Source: Methylobacterium sp. CB376 (lineage in GTDB: Bacteria > Pseudomonadota > Alphaproteobacteria > Rhizobiales > Beijerinckiaceae). From it: a DNA stretch of 64,000 nucleotides. A program made the position numbers and the translations under genes. The stretch covers positions 3,738,001-3,802,000 of the forward strand of contig NZ_CP121648.1 in NCBI RefSeq assembly GCF_029714205.1, in the 5' to 3' direction. Shown here one piece after another: positions 1 through 8,072 of the stretch. The notes under the pieces were generated by a model, which made no database searches, was not told the origin of the DNA, and saw only the letters and a list, made by a program, of their open reading frames with translations. Numbering within the stretch: the first letter of the stretch is position 1; every line of letters begins with the position of its first letter.

Positions 1-26
1 CACTCCTGATTTCATGATCGTCTGAA

Positions 27-60
27 GAAGGGGCCCGGTTCGCCGGGCCCCTTCGCTTTT
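27..60 (+). terminator. Rho-independent terminator of a gene left of the window
   Basis: A perfect 12-bp stem (27-38 with 43-54) closes on a TTCG tetraloop and is followed by GCTTTT. The T-run is on the + strand, so it ends transcription coming from the left. An open frame reading ACT CCT GAT TTC ATG ATC GTC TGA ends at position 25, just before the stem, and is probably the last codons of that gene. Confidence 0.8.
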
Positions 61-344
61 GCAATCCGCCCCGGGCCCGACGGACGCCACCGAGGGCAGA
101 CGGGCCGTCCCTCGACGAAGCGCGGGCTGCAGGAGGAGCACCGGCACGGTTTCCGAGTTCGCCGGACCCTGCCCAGTTGAGAGTCGGCGAGGGCCCCGCT
201 AAAGGATTCCGTCTCTGGCGCTGCCGGTGGATGCGGGACCGACAAAGCGAAGTGGTCGCGCCGAGGGGGCGAGGGCCGCGGGGGCACAACGCGCCGGTTT
301 GGGCTTGTTCCTCCTTGAGCCGGAAGTGAAGCGGCGATTGAGCC

Positions 345-734
345 ATGTCCGACGCAGACACACCCCAGGTCAGCTTCACGGTCGAGGTGGGCCCTCACGT
401 CAGCCCGCTCATGAAGGTGCATGCGGGTGGCCGCGTGATCCCGATCGCCCTCACCGCGGCGCAGGCCGGCGAGCTGGGCCGGGCTCTTCTCGCGGTGAGT
501 GCAGTGTGCAGCAGCACCGCCCCGCATCCCGAGGGCACCCGGGTCGACAACTGCCACTTCCCGGTCGAGGCCTGGGCCGCCGGCCAGTCTCAGAGCAACG
601 GGTTGCCGATTCTGCTCATTCAGGTGACGGGCGGCACCCAGCTGGCGCTTCAGTTCTCCCCCACGGCGGCCGAGCAATGCGCGGCGAGCCTCGCCGGCGC
701 TGCCGCCGCACGAGCGATCGCTCGCCCCTCATAG
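345..734 (+). CDS. Hypothetical protein, 129 aa
   Basis: The protein starts MSDADTPQVSFTVEVGPHV and has no signal peptide or membrane segment that I can see. Codon use is GC3-rich like the neighbours, and AAGCGGCGATTGAGCC precedes the ATG without a strong ribosome binding site. It has a mixed hydrophilic composition with a C-terminal alanine-rich helix (about residues 105-127). I do not recognise the family. It stands alone between a terminator and a resolvase remnant, so its role cannot be inferred from context. Its reading frame looks real because opposite-strand frames are less protein-like. Confidence 0.55.
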   Translation: MSDADTPQVSFTVEVGPHVSPLMKVHAGGRVIPIALTAAQAGELGRALLAVSAVCSSTAPHPEGTRVDNCHFPVEAWAAGQSQSNGLPILLIQVTGGTQLALQFSPTAAEQCAASLAGAAAARAIARPS

Positions 735-881
735 CGCTCGACGGCGGCGAACTGCTTCACGACAACAGCGATGCGCGCTTGGGGCTCTGCATCCCGAGCG
801 GCTCGCACGAACAAAGGATGATCAGCCCCCACAGGGTGGCCCGAGTGGAACGTTAGTGGACCGTCGGCCGGGTCATGACCA

Positions 882-1211
882 GTGCACTTCCGCTCCCTCA
901 CCGAGCAGTTCGACAGCGACACCGCCCACGGCCGCTTCGCCCTGCAGTTGCACGAGGCCATGGCCGAGTACTTCCTCGACCTCAACCGCGCGCGGACCGT
1001 GGAGGGGCTCAGGGCCGCCCTGGCACGGGGCCGCAAGGGCGGGCGGCCCAAGGCCCTGTCCGCGGCGGACCTCGAGGTCGGGCGGGCGCTGCTGGCGTCG
1101 GGCACCGTCTCGGTGACGGCGATCGCCCAGCGGCTGGGGGTGAGCCGGATGACCTTCTACCAGTACTTCCCGCAAGCGCGGGCGCGCAGCCAGGTGGCGC
1201 GGGAGGGCTGA
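882..1211 (+). pseudogene. Serine recombinase (resolvase/invertase) C-terminal remnant
   Basis: The 109 residues match the second half of Tn3-type resolvases and DNA invertases. FRSLTEQFDS near the start corresponds to the FRSLTEQIDT segment, then come a long helix, the GRKGGRPK linker and a C-terminal helix-turn-helix (VTAIAQRLGVSRMTFYQYF, about residues 76-95). The N-terminal catalytic domain with the active-site serine is absent, so it cannot recombine DNA. The frame begins at a GTG that is probably fortuitous, because homology already covers the first residues. It is a relic of a mobile element and could at most still bind DNA. Confidence 0.75.
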
Positions 1212-1376
1212 GGGGATGCCGATCGGTTCTCAGCACCGCGGCTTCTACCCGATCGACTGGCCCCAACTCTCGGCCGTGATCCGTTTCCGGCGCGCGGGCG
1301 GGCGCTGCTAGAGCGCTTCAAGGCAGTGATGCCTAGAACAATTTCTCCGGAGCCATCGTCCAGCACTGCCGTTTGA

Positions 1377-1532
1377 TTACCTTAGATTACCGGCGACGTT
1401 CTGGAAGGCAGTGCCTAAGTTTGTTCCAACTGAAGAAGCAGCAGCAATAAGAGCAATAGCAATCAAGGCAGCAAGCAGTCCATACTCGATCGCCGTCGCA
1501 CCCGACTCGTCGTAAAAAAAGCTCTTGATCAT
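1377..1532 (-). CDS. Flp/Fap-type pilin, 51 aa
   Basis: The small frame reads MIKSFFYDESGATAIEYG followed by a stretch rich in Leu, Ala and Ile. This is the hallmark of Flp (type IVb) pilin precursors: a short basic leader, the prepilin peptidase site after Gly11 (ESG-ATAIEYG, with the conserved Glu16-Tyr17), and one hydrophobic helix (about residues 18-35). In this family the pilin is cleaved by a TadV/CpaA peptidase and assembled by the Tad machinery for surface adhesion. An AAGG lies about 10 bases before the ATG. No tad assembly genes are next to it, only a TadG-like protein 700 bp upstream on the same strand. Pilin genes are often placed apart from the main tad cluster. Confidence 0.88.
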   Translation of the reverse strand: MIKSFFYDESGATAIEYGLLAALIAIALIAAASSVGTNLGTAFQNVAGNLR

Positions 1533-1707
1533 AGCTCACAACCTTGAACTGTATGCCACCTGATTAGGCAGGAGAGCGTAGTCCGAAGAGACACTTACTG
1601 CGGAGTTTTTGCAAGATGCGGTCTGTATAAATGGATAATACATGATTTATTTTGGACCATAGTATGTTGCGCACGAGCTGGTTGATGCACGCGGAGGGGC
1701 ACCTTCG

Positions 1708-2085
1708 CATAGTGGCCCGATGGGGCCTCTGGGCGGTGTTCCGGAGATCTCGCGCGGGCCTAGAACTCACCGTTGGTCGAGAGGCAGGCTATCGGCCTTC
1801 GGCTAGGTCTTGCGGACCACTGCTTCGACTGTGCTAGTCTTCGGCCGTCCGCTCCAGGCCCGCACGCCCGGGGCAGGGCCGCGGGCTGGGTCCTCGTCCA
1901 CTGCGGGGCCCGGCCCGCACTCGCGTCCAGTCGCGTTTAGCGTGGGTGACAGACGGCCGGCTCATCCAGGGGCACGCTTCGGGTGTGACTGCCTCCTGCC
2001 CCTCGACGTCGCCTTGGAGGCGCCACCCGCGGGCCGCGGCATCTTCCCGCCCTACCTGAAGCGCGGCCCGCGGCTCTCTTCGCGC
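1708..2085. repeat. Non-coding dispersed repeat, copy 1
   Basis: The part from 1905 to 2085 is highly similar, in the same orientation, to 22767-22945. The part from about 1708 to 1860 is more loosely similar to 21448-21595. In the second copy these two halves are separated by an IS481 element. Joined, they form a repeat of about 380 bp. No convincing protein frame runs through it. The rest of the gap 1533-2224 shows no gene. Confidence 0.7.
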
Positions 2086-2224
2086 ACAACAGAAGCTCGC
2101 CGCGAGCCCCCATGGCGGGCTGTCGCCTGGGAAAAGCGGCGGCCGGGCACGTCGTGGGGGTGGAGCCTGGCCGCTGGCTGCAACGACCGACCACAGTAAC
2201 GAGAGGACCAGGACGCTGAGGTGC

Positions 2225-3448
2225 CTAGTTCGCGAGCCTCGCGCTGCTGCGTCCGCGCGGCAGCGGGGCGGCCGGCTGCATGGCTCTCAGATCAGCTGAC
2301 GCCATCGCGTTGCCCGAGAACGTGATCGTGTCGGCAATGATCGGCATGAAAGCACTCTGCTGCCCGAAGCTGCCGTTGCCGCGGATCTCGACCGACTGGG
2401 TGGGGGTGTAGATCGCACCCGTGAGCTTCAGGCTGGCCCCGCCATTGATCAGGTTGCCGGTGCTCCCGCTGACCTGCCGGTCCTGCATCAACAGGATGCC
2501 GGCGTAGCTGCCGGTTGACATGGCGCTCAGGTCGAGACTCGCTCCGCCGTTGATCGTGAAGTTCGCATCGCCGCCCGTCAGGTACAGCGTCACGCCTTGG
2601 CCCGAGACACTCGCCTGCGCGCCGATGTCGAGCGGTCCCTTGATGAGGTACAGGCCCGGGTTGAGCGTCACCGTGCCCTTCAAGGTCAGGCCGCAGTAGA
2701 CCCCGGGGTCGAGCGTCTGCGTGCGGTTGGGTTTGTCCGCCTCGCCGGCATCCTTGCAGCCCGAGCCGGAGGCGAGTGGCAGGTTGCGGAACGGGTCGTC
2801 CAGCCGGGGACAGCCGCTCTGCGGACGGGGGGTCGTGCTCGTGGGCAGGTTGGTTCCGCCCACGGCGCAGTAGCCCGTCGCCTGCACGCTGGCGGAGCCT
2901 TGCCGCGTCAAGGCGTTGGCGGCCGACGAGTTGCTGTAGATCACGCAGTTGCTCGCGACGACCGTGGCATTGCCGCTGAACAGAATGGCGTCGGTCGCGG
3001 TCGGGTTGAGGGCCAGCACGCAGACCGGCGGACCGTCGTTGCCGGGGGCAGCCGTTGACCGGGCGGTGATCGGGATCTGGGCGACGCCGAGAATGCCGGT
3101 GAAGGCGGTCGCGACGTTCTGGGTGCTGGTGACCGTGACCGTGCTCCCTTCCACGGTGACGGTCGCGGTCGGAGCGAGCCTTCTCTGATCCGGATCGCTG
3201 GGCTGGGGGAAGAACGTCTGTACCGTGTCGGCGGGGTCCTGCGAGGCCGAGCTCGAGGTCACGGCCGAGAGGGCAGCTTGGTCAGTGAGTGCCTGCAAGC
3301 GGGCCCGCTCCCGGAGAGTGCGGCTGAGGTCGACCGAGGATCCGAGGAGGAACATGAGGGGCAGGAGCGTCAGGCCAAAGATCGCTGCGACGTTGCCGGA
3401 CACGTTGGTCCGAAAAGCAGAGAGGGAGACCCACATGGCATGGTCCAT
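2225..3448 (-). CDS. TadG-like pilus-associated protein, 407 aa
   Basis: The N-terminus has the TadE/TadG pattern: a short basic start, SGNVAAIFGLTLLPLMFLL as a transmembrane helix (about residues 17-36), then VDLSRTLRERARLQALTDQAALSA, typical of the TadG N-terminal domain. The remainder (about 60-390) is rich in Ser, Thr, Gly and beta-strand-like segments with paired cysteines (VCVLAL, SNCVIY, GYCAVG, SGCPRL, GCKDA, VYCGL). That suggests an exported, disulfide-bonded domain anchored in the inner membrane. TadG-type proteins act in Flp pilus assembly or as pseudopilin-like surface proteins. The Flp pilin lies downstream on the same strand. The start is uncertain because two ATGs lie within five codons and neither has a clear ribosome binding site. 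Confidence 0.8.
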   Translation of the reverse strand: MDHAMWVSLSAFRTNVSGNVAAIFGLTLLPLMFLLGSSVDLSRTLRERARLQALTDQAALSAVTSSSASQDPADTVQTFFPQPSDPDQRRLAPTATVTVEGSTVTVTSTQNVATAFTGILGVAQIPITARSTAAPGNDGPPVCVLALNPTATDAILFSGNATVVASNCVIYSNSSAANALTRQGSASVQATGYCAVGGTNLPTSTTPRPQSGCPRLDDPFRNLPLASGSGCKDAGEADKPNRTQTLDPGVYCGLTLKGTVTLNPGLYLIKGPLDIGAQASVSGQGVTLYLTGGDANFTINGGASLDLSAMSTGSYAGILLMQDRQVSGSTGNLINGGASLKLTGAIYTPTQSVEIRGNGSFGQQSAFMPIIADTITFSGNAMASADLRAMQPAAPLPRGRSSARLAN

Positions 3449-3741
3449 CGGTTGACCCGGTCATTTGAGCGGATCTACGTTAATGAGATGCACTGCAAAT
3501 ACCTGCAGGATAGTTAGGCGCATGGTAGGCTAAACAACTTGTTACCAGATTCTAGAAAGACGTCTATTCTGCGCGGAGAAACTGCCGGAGTGGAGAGCGC
3601 CGCCTGAGTGCATCTTGCACCTCTCTTGGCCCGCGCTGCGTGACACCTCCCCCCGCTCAGGAAGCCGTCTCGTTCGCATAAAGGCCAGTATGGAAGCCTT
3701 GATGCGGGCTGCGCGGGGGAAGCGTTGGCGTCTCGAGGGGC
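3449..3741. other. Intergenic, no gene seen
   Basis: I see no convincing coding frame, RNA or mobile element end here. It separates the TadG-like gene from a transposase remnant. Confidence 0.5.
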
Positions 3742-3894
3742 ATGAGCAAGCCCCCCGTCACTGACGCGCTCTGGGCGGTGGTGGAACCGCGTGCCGCTGA
3801 ACCGGCTCTGTGCGGCAGTGCACAGATTTCTGGTTCGCACGGCTTTAGGCTGTCCTCAACACCACGGCGGAGCCCCGCCAGAGAGGCATCCAAC
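3742..3894 (+). pseudogene. IS5-family transposase N-terminal remnant
   Basis: The frame begins MSKPPVTDALWAVVEP, the usual start of IS427-group IS5-family transposases, and then runs into unrelated sequence to a stop at 3894. Only about 17 codons look like transposase. It marks an old insertion or deletion just upstream of the double-glycine peptide gene. Confidence 0.4.
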
Positions 3895-3912
3895 CCGTGA
3901 GGGAGACGCCCC

Positions 3913-4092
3913 ATGAACACGTACCACCAGGACCGCGCTTTAACATCAAAGGAAATCAGAACGTCAGAGGAGATCGGGCTCTTGACCGATGAGGAACTTG
4001 ATGGGATTGCGGGCGGTGCTACGGCAGGACAGAATGACCCTGCGCAGATGTTTGAACAAATATTAAAGCAACTAACCAAAGATCAATACTGA
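3913..4092 (+). CDS. Small double-glycine-leader peptide, 59 aa
   Basis: The product ends its first half with LTDEELDGIAGG (residues 24-35), which fits the LSxxELxxVxGG leader cleaved after Gly-Gly by C39-peptidase ABC exporters of class II bacteriocins and RiPP-like peptides. The predicted core is 24 residues, ATAGQNDPAQMFEQILKQ then LTKDQY, amphipathic and without cysteine. A GGGAG lies about 8 bases before the ATG. The gene is AT-richer than its surroundings, especially toward the 3' end. No C39 peptidase or modification enzyme is adjacent. The only ABC exporter in the window (39522-41261) lacks a C39 domain. It may be secreted by an exporter elsewhere, or be a signalling peptide. The motif is read directly from sequence; the function is inference. 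Confidence 0.6.
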   Translation: MNTYHQDRALTSKEIRTSEEIGLLTDEELDGIAGGATAGQNDPAQMFEQILKQLTKDQY

Positions 4093-4315
4093 GCAAAACA
4101 GTTGCAATAGCAGCAGTTCCCATGGCGTGCCCGAGCGCAACACGAACAAGACACCCGTGAGCACGGTCCGTTCGCATGAGCGCAAGTATGGGGCGAGAAG
4201 CGTCCGCTACGGCGAAACGGCACCGGTCGCGTGATGGCGCAAATCTGCGGCCGGATCAACGAGCCCTGTCAGGCCTTCTCACGCGCGCGAGGGCATGCCG
4301 GACGCGTAAGCGCGT

Positions 4316-4704
4316 TTATGAAGCCGCTTGCTTGGCGATCTTGGCGAGGTGCGCCCGGCTGCACCCCGTCGCCGCCTGGATCTGCGACCACGTCATTCGG
4401 CACGGCCGATCGAGGCCTGTAGCGTGCCCTGGAGCGGTTCCGGCGGGGATGGGCGAACCGGGATTGAGCAAAGCGGGATCGGTCCGTGCTGTGCCCGTAG
4501 CCATGCCGCAACCGCCAGGAGTGCGGCACGGTCGAGGCGATGCGCCAGCTCGTCCTCACGCTGCTGCCGGGCCCGGGCGCTCAGGCCAGCAAACCGCAGC
4601 AGCAGCTGCTGGGGCACGTCGTCGAGCAGCAGCCCCGGTGGAGCGATATCGGCCGGCAACGGCTCGCCGAGTTCGCTCCGGCTGGCTGAGCTTGCTGAAG
4701 CCAC
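4316..4704 (-). pseudogene. Frameshifted hypothetical protein with C-terminal HTH
   Basis: Two overlapping minus-strand frames look like parts of one protein. The first (4393-4704) has the helical segment LLLDDVPQQLLLRFAGLSARARQQREDELAHRLDRAALLAVAAWLRAQ, written here only to identify it by its first residues LLLDDVPQQ. The second (4316-4504) ends with WSQIQAATGCSRAHLAKIAK, a helix-turn-helix-like tail. A shift of frame between about 4400 and 4504 would join them. I do not recognise the function. It may be a DNA-binding protein broken by a frameshift, or two unrelated frames. Confidence 0.35.
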
Positions 4705-4806
4705 GCTGCGGCGACACCGGGTCAGGAGGGAAGACGAACGCGGCGGTAAGCGCGCCGACCGGGCGCCTTAAAATTTGGTTAAAACTGAGACAAGCTGCTG
4801 CCGTGC

Positions 4807-4890
4807 TTAGTGCAGAAGCAGCATTATTATAGCGAAGCTTGCGCTCGCCGCGCCAATAAGGCCGACACTTGCCATTGTTTCCGCAATCAT
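4807..4890 (-). CDS. Possible 27-aa membrane micropeptide
   Basis: The frame encodes MIAETMASVGLIGAASAS followed by FAIIMLLLH, a single hydrophobic helix. An AGAGAGGGCGG sequence sits just before the ATG and would be a good ribosome binding site. Nothing else supports it, so treat it as a candidate. The flanking stretch 4891-5086 shows no gene. Confidence 0.28.
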   Translation of the reverse strand: MIAETMASVGLIGAASASFAIIMLLLH

Positions 4891-5124
4891 CGCCGCCCTC
4901 TCTTATTTATTGAGGCTGGCCATATCGAGTGTTGGGTGATTTGGCAACTCGGATAGGCGGCTTAGGGCTTGCTCAGACCGCATCCATCTGAGGCCGGTAA
5001 TTAAGTTGTGCACGCTGCAAATAGCGGCCGTAAGTGCCTCGGAATGCTAACGGTCAAGCTGTCCGGAGCATGCACGGACGTTGCAGTGACCTGACCGGTA
5101 TTTTGGACCGGGCCGATTGAGAGG

Positions 5125-5997
5125 CTACTGCATGGCGGCAGCCATGGATGGGCGGAAGGCCAGATCCGGGACGGTGACCGGCGCAGGCGACCGATAGCCC
5201 AAGGATGAGTGTGGCCGGATGCGGTTGTAGGTGGTCTGCCAGCGGCCGATCACGACCTGCGCCTCCTTGAGCGAGTAGAAAATCTCCTGCTTCAAGCATT
5301 CGTCTTTCAGCTTGCCGTTGAAGCTCTCACAGTAACCATTCTCCCACGGCGAGCCTGGCGCGATGTACTGGATCTGCGGACCGGTCCTGGCGACCCACTT
5401 GCGCAGCGCCTTCGAGATCATCTCGGGGCTGGTGTCGCAACGGATATGCTCCGGGATGCCGTGCAGGCACATCGCGTCGGCCAGCGCCTCGATCACGCCC
5501 AAGCTGTTGATGCGGCGAGCGACCTTGAGAGCCAGGCAAGCCCGGCTGTGCTCGTCGATCAGCGCCAGGACACGCAAGCTCCGCCCGTCGTGGGTCTGCG
5601 CCTGCACGAAGTCGAAGCTCCAGACATGATTACGGTGGAGCGGTCGCAACCGCACGCACGATCCATGGTTCCGCCAGAGCCGTCTGCGCGGTCGGGGCTT
5701 TTGCGAGACCTTCAGCCCCTCGCGACGCCAGATGCGCTGAACCCGATCCTTGCCCACCTGCCGGCCGGCGGTCTGCAGCAGCGCGGTGACACGGCGGTAG
5801 CCGTAGCGCCCGTACTCGGAGGCCAAGGCGATGACGGCGCGGGTCAGCCCATCCTCGTCAGCCGGCACGGTGGGCATGTAGCGTTGCGTGCCCCGGTGCT
5901 GGCCGACGATCCGGCAGGCGTGACGCTCCGAGAGGCCGTATTTCTCTCGGATGCCGTCGACCGCCTGCCGGCGTCGCTCGGGGGCTACAAGTTTCCC
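5125..5997 (-). CDS. IS3-family transposase OrfB (DDE domain)
   Basis: OrfB is the catalytic half of the IS3 transposase. Reading from the frameshift site it begins KLVAPERRRQAVDGIREKYG, continues through an HTH_21-like segment (YGYRRVTALLQ), then the rve integrase core. DDE residues are seen in WSFDFVQ, IRCDTSPEM and GYCESFNGKLKDE. The second motif is normally DNGPEF; here DTSPEM keeps the Asp but has changed neighbours. An independent ATG exists at 5877, but homology extends upstream to the overlap with orfA, so the functional product is probably the OrfAB fusion made by -1 frameshifting. It ends 38 bp from the element's left end. Confidence 0.88.
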   Translation of the reverse strand, partial: GKLVAPERRRQAVDGIREKYGLSERHACRIVGQHRGTQRYMPTVPADEDGLTRAVIALASEYGRYGYRRVTALLQTAGRQVGKDRVQRIWRREGLKVSQKPRPRRRLWRNHGSCVRLRPLHRNHVWSFDFVQAQTHDGRSLRVLALIDEHSRACLALKVARRINSLGVIEALADAMCLHGIPEHIRCDTSPEMISKALRKWVARTGPQIQYIAPGSPWENGYCESFNGKLKDECLKQEIFYSLKEAQVVIGRWQTTYNRIRPHSSLGYRSPAPVTVPDLAFRPSMAAAMQ

Positions 5998-6272
5998 GAG
6001 GCGACGTCCTTGAGCACCTGCTTCTCTAGGGACAGATCGGCGACCAGTCGGCGCAGGCGGACGTTTTCGCGCTCAAGATCCTTCATCCGACGTGCCTGAT
6101 TGACCTGCAGGCCGCCGTACTCCTTGCGCCACCGATAATAGCTCTGCTCGGAGATCTCCGCCTCCTTGCAGGCGAGCGCGAGGCTCTTGCCGTGCGCCGT
6201 CAGCACCTCGATCTGGCGCAGATTCAGCACCACCTGCTCCGCGCTCGTCTTCTGACCTCGCTTCATCCCCAA
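5985..6272 (-). CDS. IS3-family transposase OrfA, 95 aa
   Basis: OrfA is the DNA-binding half: MGMKRGQKTSAEQVVLNLRQ, a helix-turn-helix (LALACKEAEISEQSYYRWR), then a leucine-zipper-like stretch (MKDLERENVRLRRLVADLSLEKQVLKDV). In IS3 elements it binds the terminal repeats and represses transposition, and its fusion with OrfB is the active transposase. The stop codon at 5985-5987 lies four codons from a slippery heptamer shared with orfB. The ATG is 60 bp inside the right end. Confidence 0.88.
   Translation of the reverse strand: MGMKRGQKTSAEQVVLNLRQIEVLTAHGKSLALACKEAEISEQSYYRWRKEYGGLQVNQARRMKDLERENVRLRRLVADLSLEKQVLKDVASGNL
5991..5997 (-). promoter_or_regulatory. Programmed -1 frameshift heptamer GGGAAAC
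   Basis: In the orfA frame the mRNA reads G GGA AAC TTG TAG. This fits the X XXY YYZ rule for -1 slippage and lies one codon before the orfA stop. Slipping back one base gives GGG AAA CTT GTA, the start of conserved OrfB sequence. Confidence 0.7.
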
Positions 6273-6587
6273 CTCCTCTGGTCCTGGCCGATCCTCTCAA
6301 TCAGCCCGGCCCAAAGCCAGCCGGTCAGGTCAGGCAAGGAGCCGCTGATCACTGACTCGAACTACGAGAGCAGCATACGCCGATGTGCGGCGTCGGCAGG
6401 CGCCCCCAATCTGCGGCAGCCGCCGCACCATGATCTGCCGGATTAAGCAAGTATGCTCGTGGAACTTAAGCCAAAGCAAAGCGTATCCACTTTGGCCTCC
6501 TCCGCCATGCACGCTTGTTGCAAGTCTCCATGCAAGATGGCGTGAAGCTGTCCCATTCCGAGTTGGCCTCCTGCCGGCGGTGCCAAA

Positions 6588-6881
6588 GTGGATCAGATGC
6601 AATCGTCCTCAGACGCGGCTCCGGCGGTTGTACGCACACCCGAGGAGGTCGCAGCCGTCCGTGCGCAAGCAATCAGGCATGCTCATCAACTGCGGGCGCT
6701 AGCCTTCATCGCTCTGCGCGATGGCATGCCAAAATCCGATCTGCGGGCCGCCAATGCCCGTGCGGCGGCCCGGAGCGTGATCCGTGCTGCAAGGCGCGTT
6801 TCCGAAGACGCCAAAGCGGCAGTGCGCGCGCGCGCCCTGGAGGTGGTGTCTGACACGGCAGATCACCTGGAGCCCGCCTAG
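6588..6881 (+). CDS. Hypothetical alpha-helical protein, 97 aa
   Basis: The protein starts MDQMQSSSDAAPAVVRTPEE and is mostly predicted helix with many Ala and Arg (residues 20-90), ending DHLEPA. GGTGCCAAAGTGG precedes the ATG. It has no motif, signal peptide or membrane segment that I recognise. It lies just right of the IS3 element and does not share a strand with the next gene. Composition suits a small nucleoid- or DNA-associated protein, but that is a guess. Confidence 0.4.
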   Translation: MDQMQSSSDAAPAVVRTPEEVAAVRAQAIRHAHQLRALAFIALRDGMPKSDLRAANARAAARSVIRAARRVSEDAKAAVRARALEVVSDTADHLEPA

Positions 6882-7057
6882 CGGGCGGTACAAGCGCCGG
6901 CCCCGCGGCCGCTCGAACACGGCGCGACGACAGACTCCGTTAGACCTCTGCTGACACTTCCCGACATGCATTTTGCCGGAATACCACTTCCAGGGATCTG
7001 ACGCGGGTTAGGGCGGCCCTGCATCTCTCAATGAGAGCCGCCCGGCTTCAGAGTGCC

Positions 7058-7282
7058 TTAGCGGGAATAGCAGACACGCGAGTAGCCCCAGCCGTAGCCA
7101 CAACGGTCGTAAGAACCGCTGTAAAAGCCGCCGAACCGATGGAAGCCACCACCGTGGAAGCCGTGATGGAAGCCGTGTCCGCTGAACCCGCGCCCACCGA
7201 AGCCACGTGCTTCGGCAGATCCGGCCAGGGCGACAGCGGCCACGCCGGAGATGATGGCAGCGCTCAGAATGGTCTTGATCAT
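7058..7282 (-). CDS. Small secreted Gly/His/Phe-rich protein, 74 aa
   Basis: A clear signal peptide (MIKTILSAAIISGVAAVALAGSAEA, residues 1-25, cleavage near AEA) is followed by a low-complexity mature part of GFGG, HGFHHGFHGG and FGGFY repeats. It ends with an aromatic and cysteine segment (DRCGYGWGYSRVCYSR) that could form one disulfide. AAGAGGAGCAGGAC precedes the ATG, an excellent ribosome binding site. Such short periplasmic or surface Gly/His-rich proteins are common in Methylobacterium. Metal binding by the His residues is possible but unproven. Confidence 0.75.
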   Translation of the reverse strand: MIKTILSAAIISGVAAVALAGSAEARGFGGRGFSGHGFHHGFHGGGFHRFGGFYSGSYDRCGYGWGYSRVCYSR

Positions 7283-7625
7283 GTCCTGCTCCTCTTCATG
7301 TCAGGTGAGAGCAGGATGGCGTCGGCTGAGATCGGCTTCCGTGAGGCGGATCACACAAACCTTGTGGCAGAAGGCCGATGACGGTGCTCTGCGAAGGCCG
7401 GGAGGAGAAACGGAAAGCCTGATGGCCGCCGCGCTGCCGGAACCTACCGCGGCCCCGCGCGATGACGCCTTGATCTCATCGGACCTCGCGCGCCGGCCGG
7501 GCTCCGGCGGGCAGGGCGCGGACTTGATGCTCGGTCGGGAGAGGCATATCGGATCTCGCCTTCGGGATGGACGACGGCCGAGCAGGTGTTCAGGGCGTGG
7601 TACCCTGATGGATCCATGAGGCGCC
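7283..7625. other. Intergenic; right part belongs to the inverted duplication
   Basis: No gene is supported. Positions 7564-7625 are the inverted counterpart of 19213-19276, the tail downstream of the duplicated 91-aa gene. Confidence 0.5.
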
Positions 7626-8020
7626 TCAGCCCGCGATCCTCTCGTTCGCGAACCGGGCTCGCGCGGCGCCATCGGCTTGCAATCCGTGCTCGTTGCACCC
7701 GGCGGCGAACTCATCGGGCTCGACGAGGACGCGGACCATGGTCACGCCGCTGCGCGTCACCTCGCCCTCCACCTGCTCCGCCGAGATCCGCCAAGCTTCG
7801 TAGCTGGTGGGTAGCCGGTCTGCGTCCTGCATGAAGGCTCGCATCCGGGCGTAGTCCTCGGACCGGTACCAAGCCATGCCGACGCGACGTGGACGCTCCA
7901 TTACAGAAACCCTGCCCCGAGTGCCCCTTGAAGGCATTGGCTCGCCGGATGGAGCCCACCACTGTCCGCGGATCTCGATAGCCGCTCTGGTCCATGATCC
8001 GGGCCATGTCGGCCCCGCGC
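7564..8020 (-). repeat. Left arm of an inverted duplication (partner 18836-19276)
   Basis: Read on the minus strand, this segment matches 18836-19276 read on the plus strand with only scattered differences. It carries the end of a tyrosine recombinase, the overlapping 91-aa gene and about 60 bp of downstream sequence. The two arms face each other across about 11 kb and so bound a plasmid-like island. Confidence 0.85.
7626..7901 (-). CDS. Hypothetical protein, 91 aa (copy 1)
   Basis: The product [20 protein letters not shown] and onward is nearly identical to the protein at 18937-19212, with differences such as Glu2, Ser14 and a Val-Leu-Val stretch for Ile-Leu-Ile. It is intact from ATG to stop even though the recombinase segment in front of it is broken. 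The core [27 protein letters not shown] looks like a small fold of unknown function conserved beside plasmid-type recombinases. The downstream part has an acidic region, then FANERIAG. Preservation of both copies while the recombinase decays suggests selection or a recent duplication. Confidence 0.7.
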   Translation of the reverse strand: MERPRRVGMAWYRSEDYARMRAFMQDADRLPTSYEAWRISAEQVEGEVTRSGVTMVRVLVEPDEFAAGCNEHGLQADGAARARFANERIAG

Positions 8021-8072
8021 TCCGCGGCCGTGGTGATGTAGCCGGCCCGCAGCGCGTGCGCTCCGAACGATG
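7896..8072 (-). pseudogene. Tyrosine recombinase C-terminal remnant
   Basis: Read on the minus strand it encodes [20 protein letters not shown] then [20 protein letters not shown], matching box II (HxLR) and the C-terminus of phage-type integrases. It contains the HALR motif that the longer copy at 18014-18937 lacks. The catalytic tyrosine position is Ser (GSIRR). One G is missing in the GGGG run just before the end, which shifts the frame past the normal stop. The N-terminal part is probably the fragment at 9866-10335, separated by an insertion of about 1.8 kb. Confidence 0.8.

Larger units (their letters stand above)
5087..6332 (-). mobile_element. IS3-family insertion sequence, 1246 bp
   Basis: The left end reads TGACCTGACCGG and continues to CCGATTGAGAGG at 5124. 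The right end is its imperfect inverted copy (6293-6332, ending CCGGTCAGGTCA). The ends are TG...CA as expected for IS3. Inside are overlapping orfA and orfB on the minus strand. I could not see a clean 3-4 bp target duplication (left flank GCAG, right flank GGCA). The element looks complete and potentially active. Confidence 0.9.

Noticed and set aside
6330..6602. A 90-codon minus-strand frame right of the IS3 element
   Set aside because: Its end overlaps the IS end and the composition is not protein-like.
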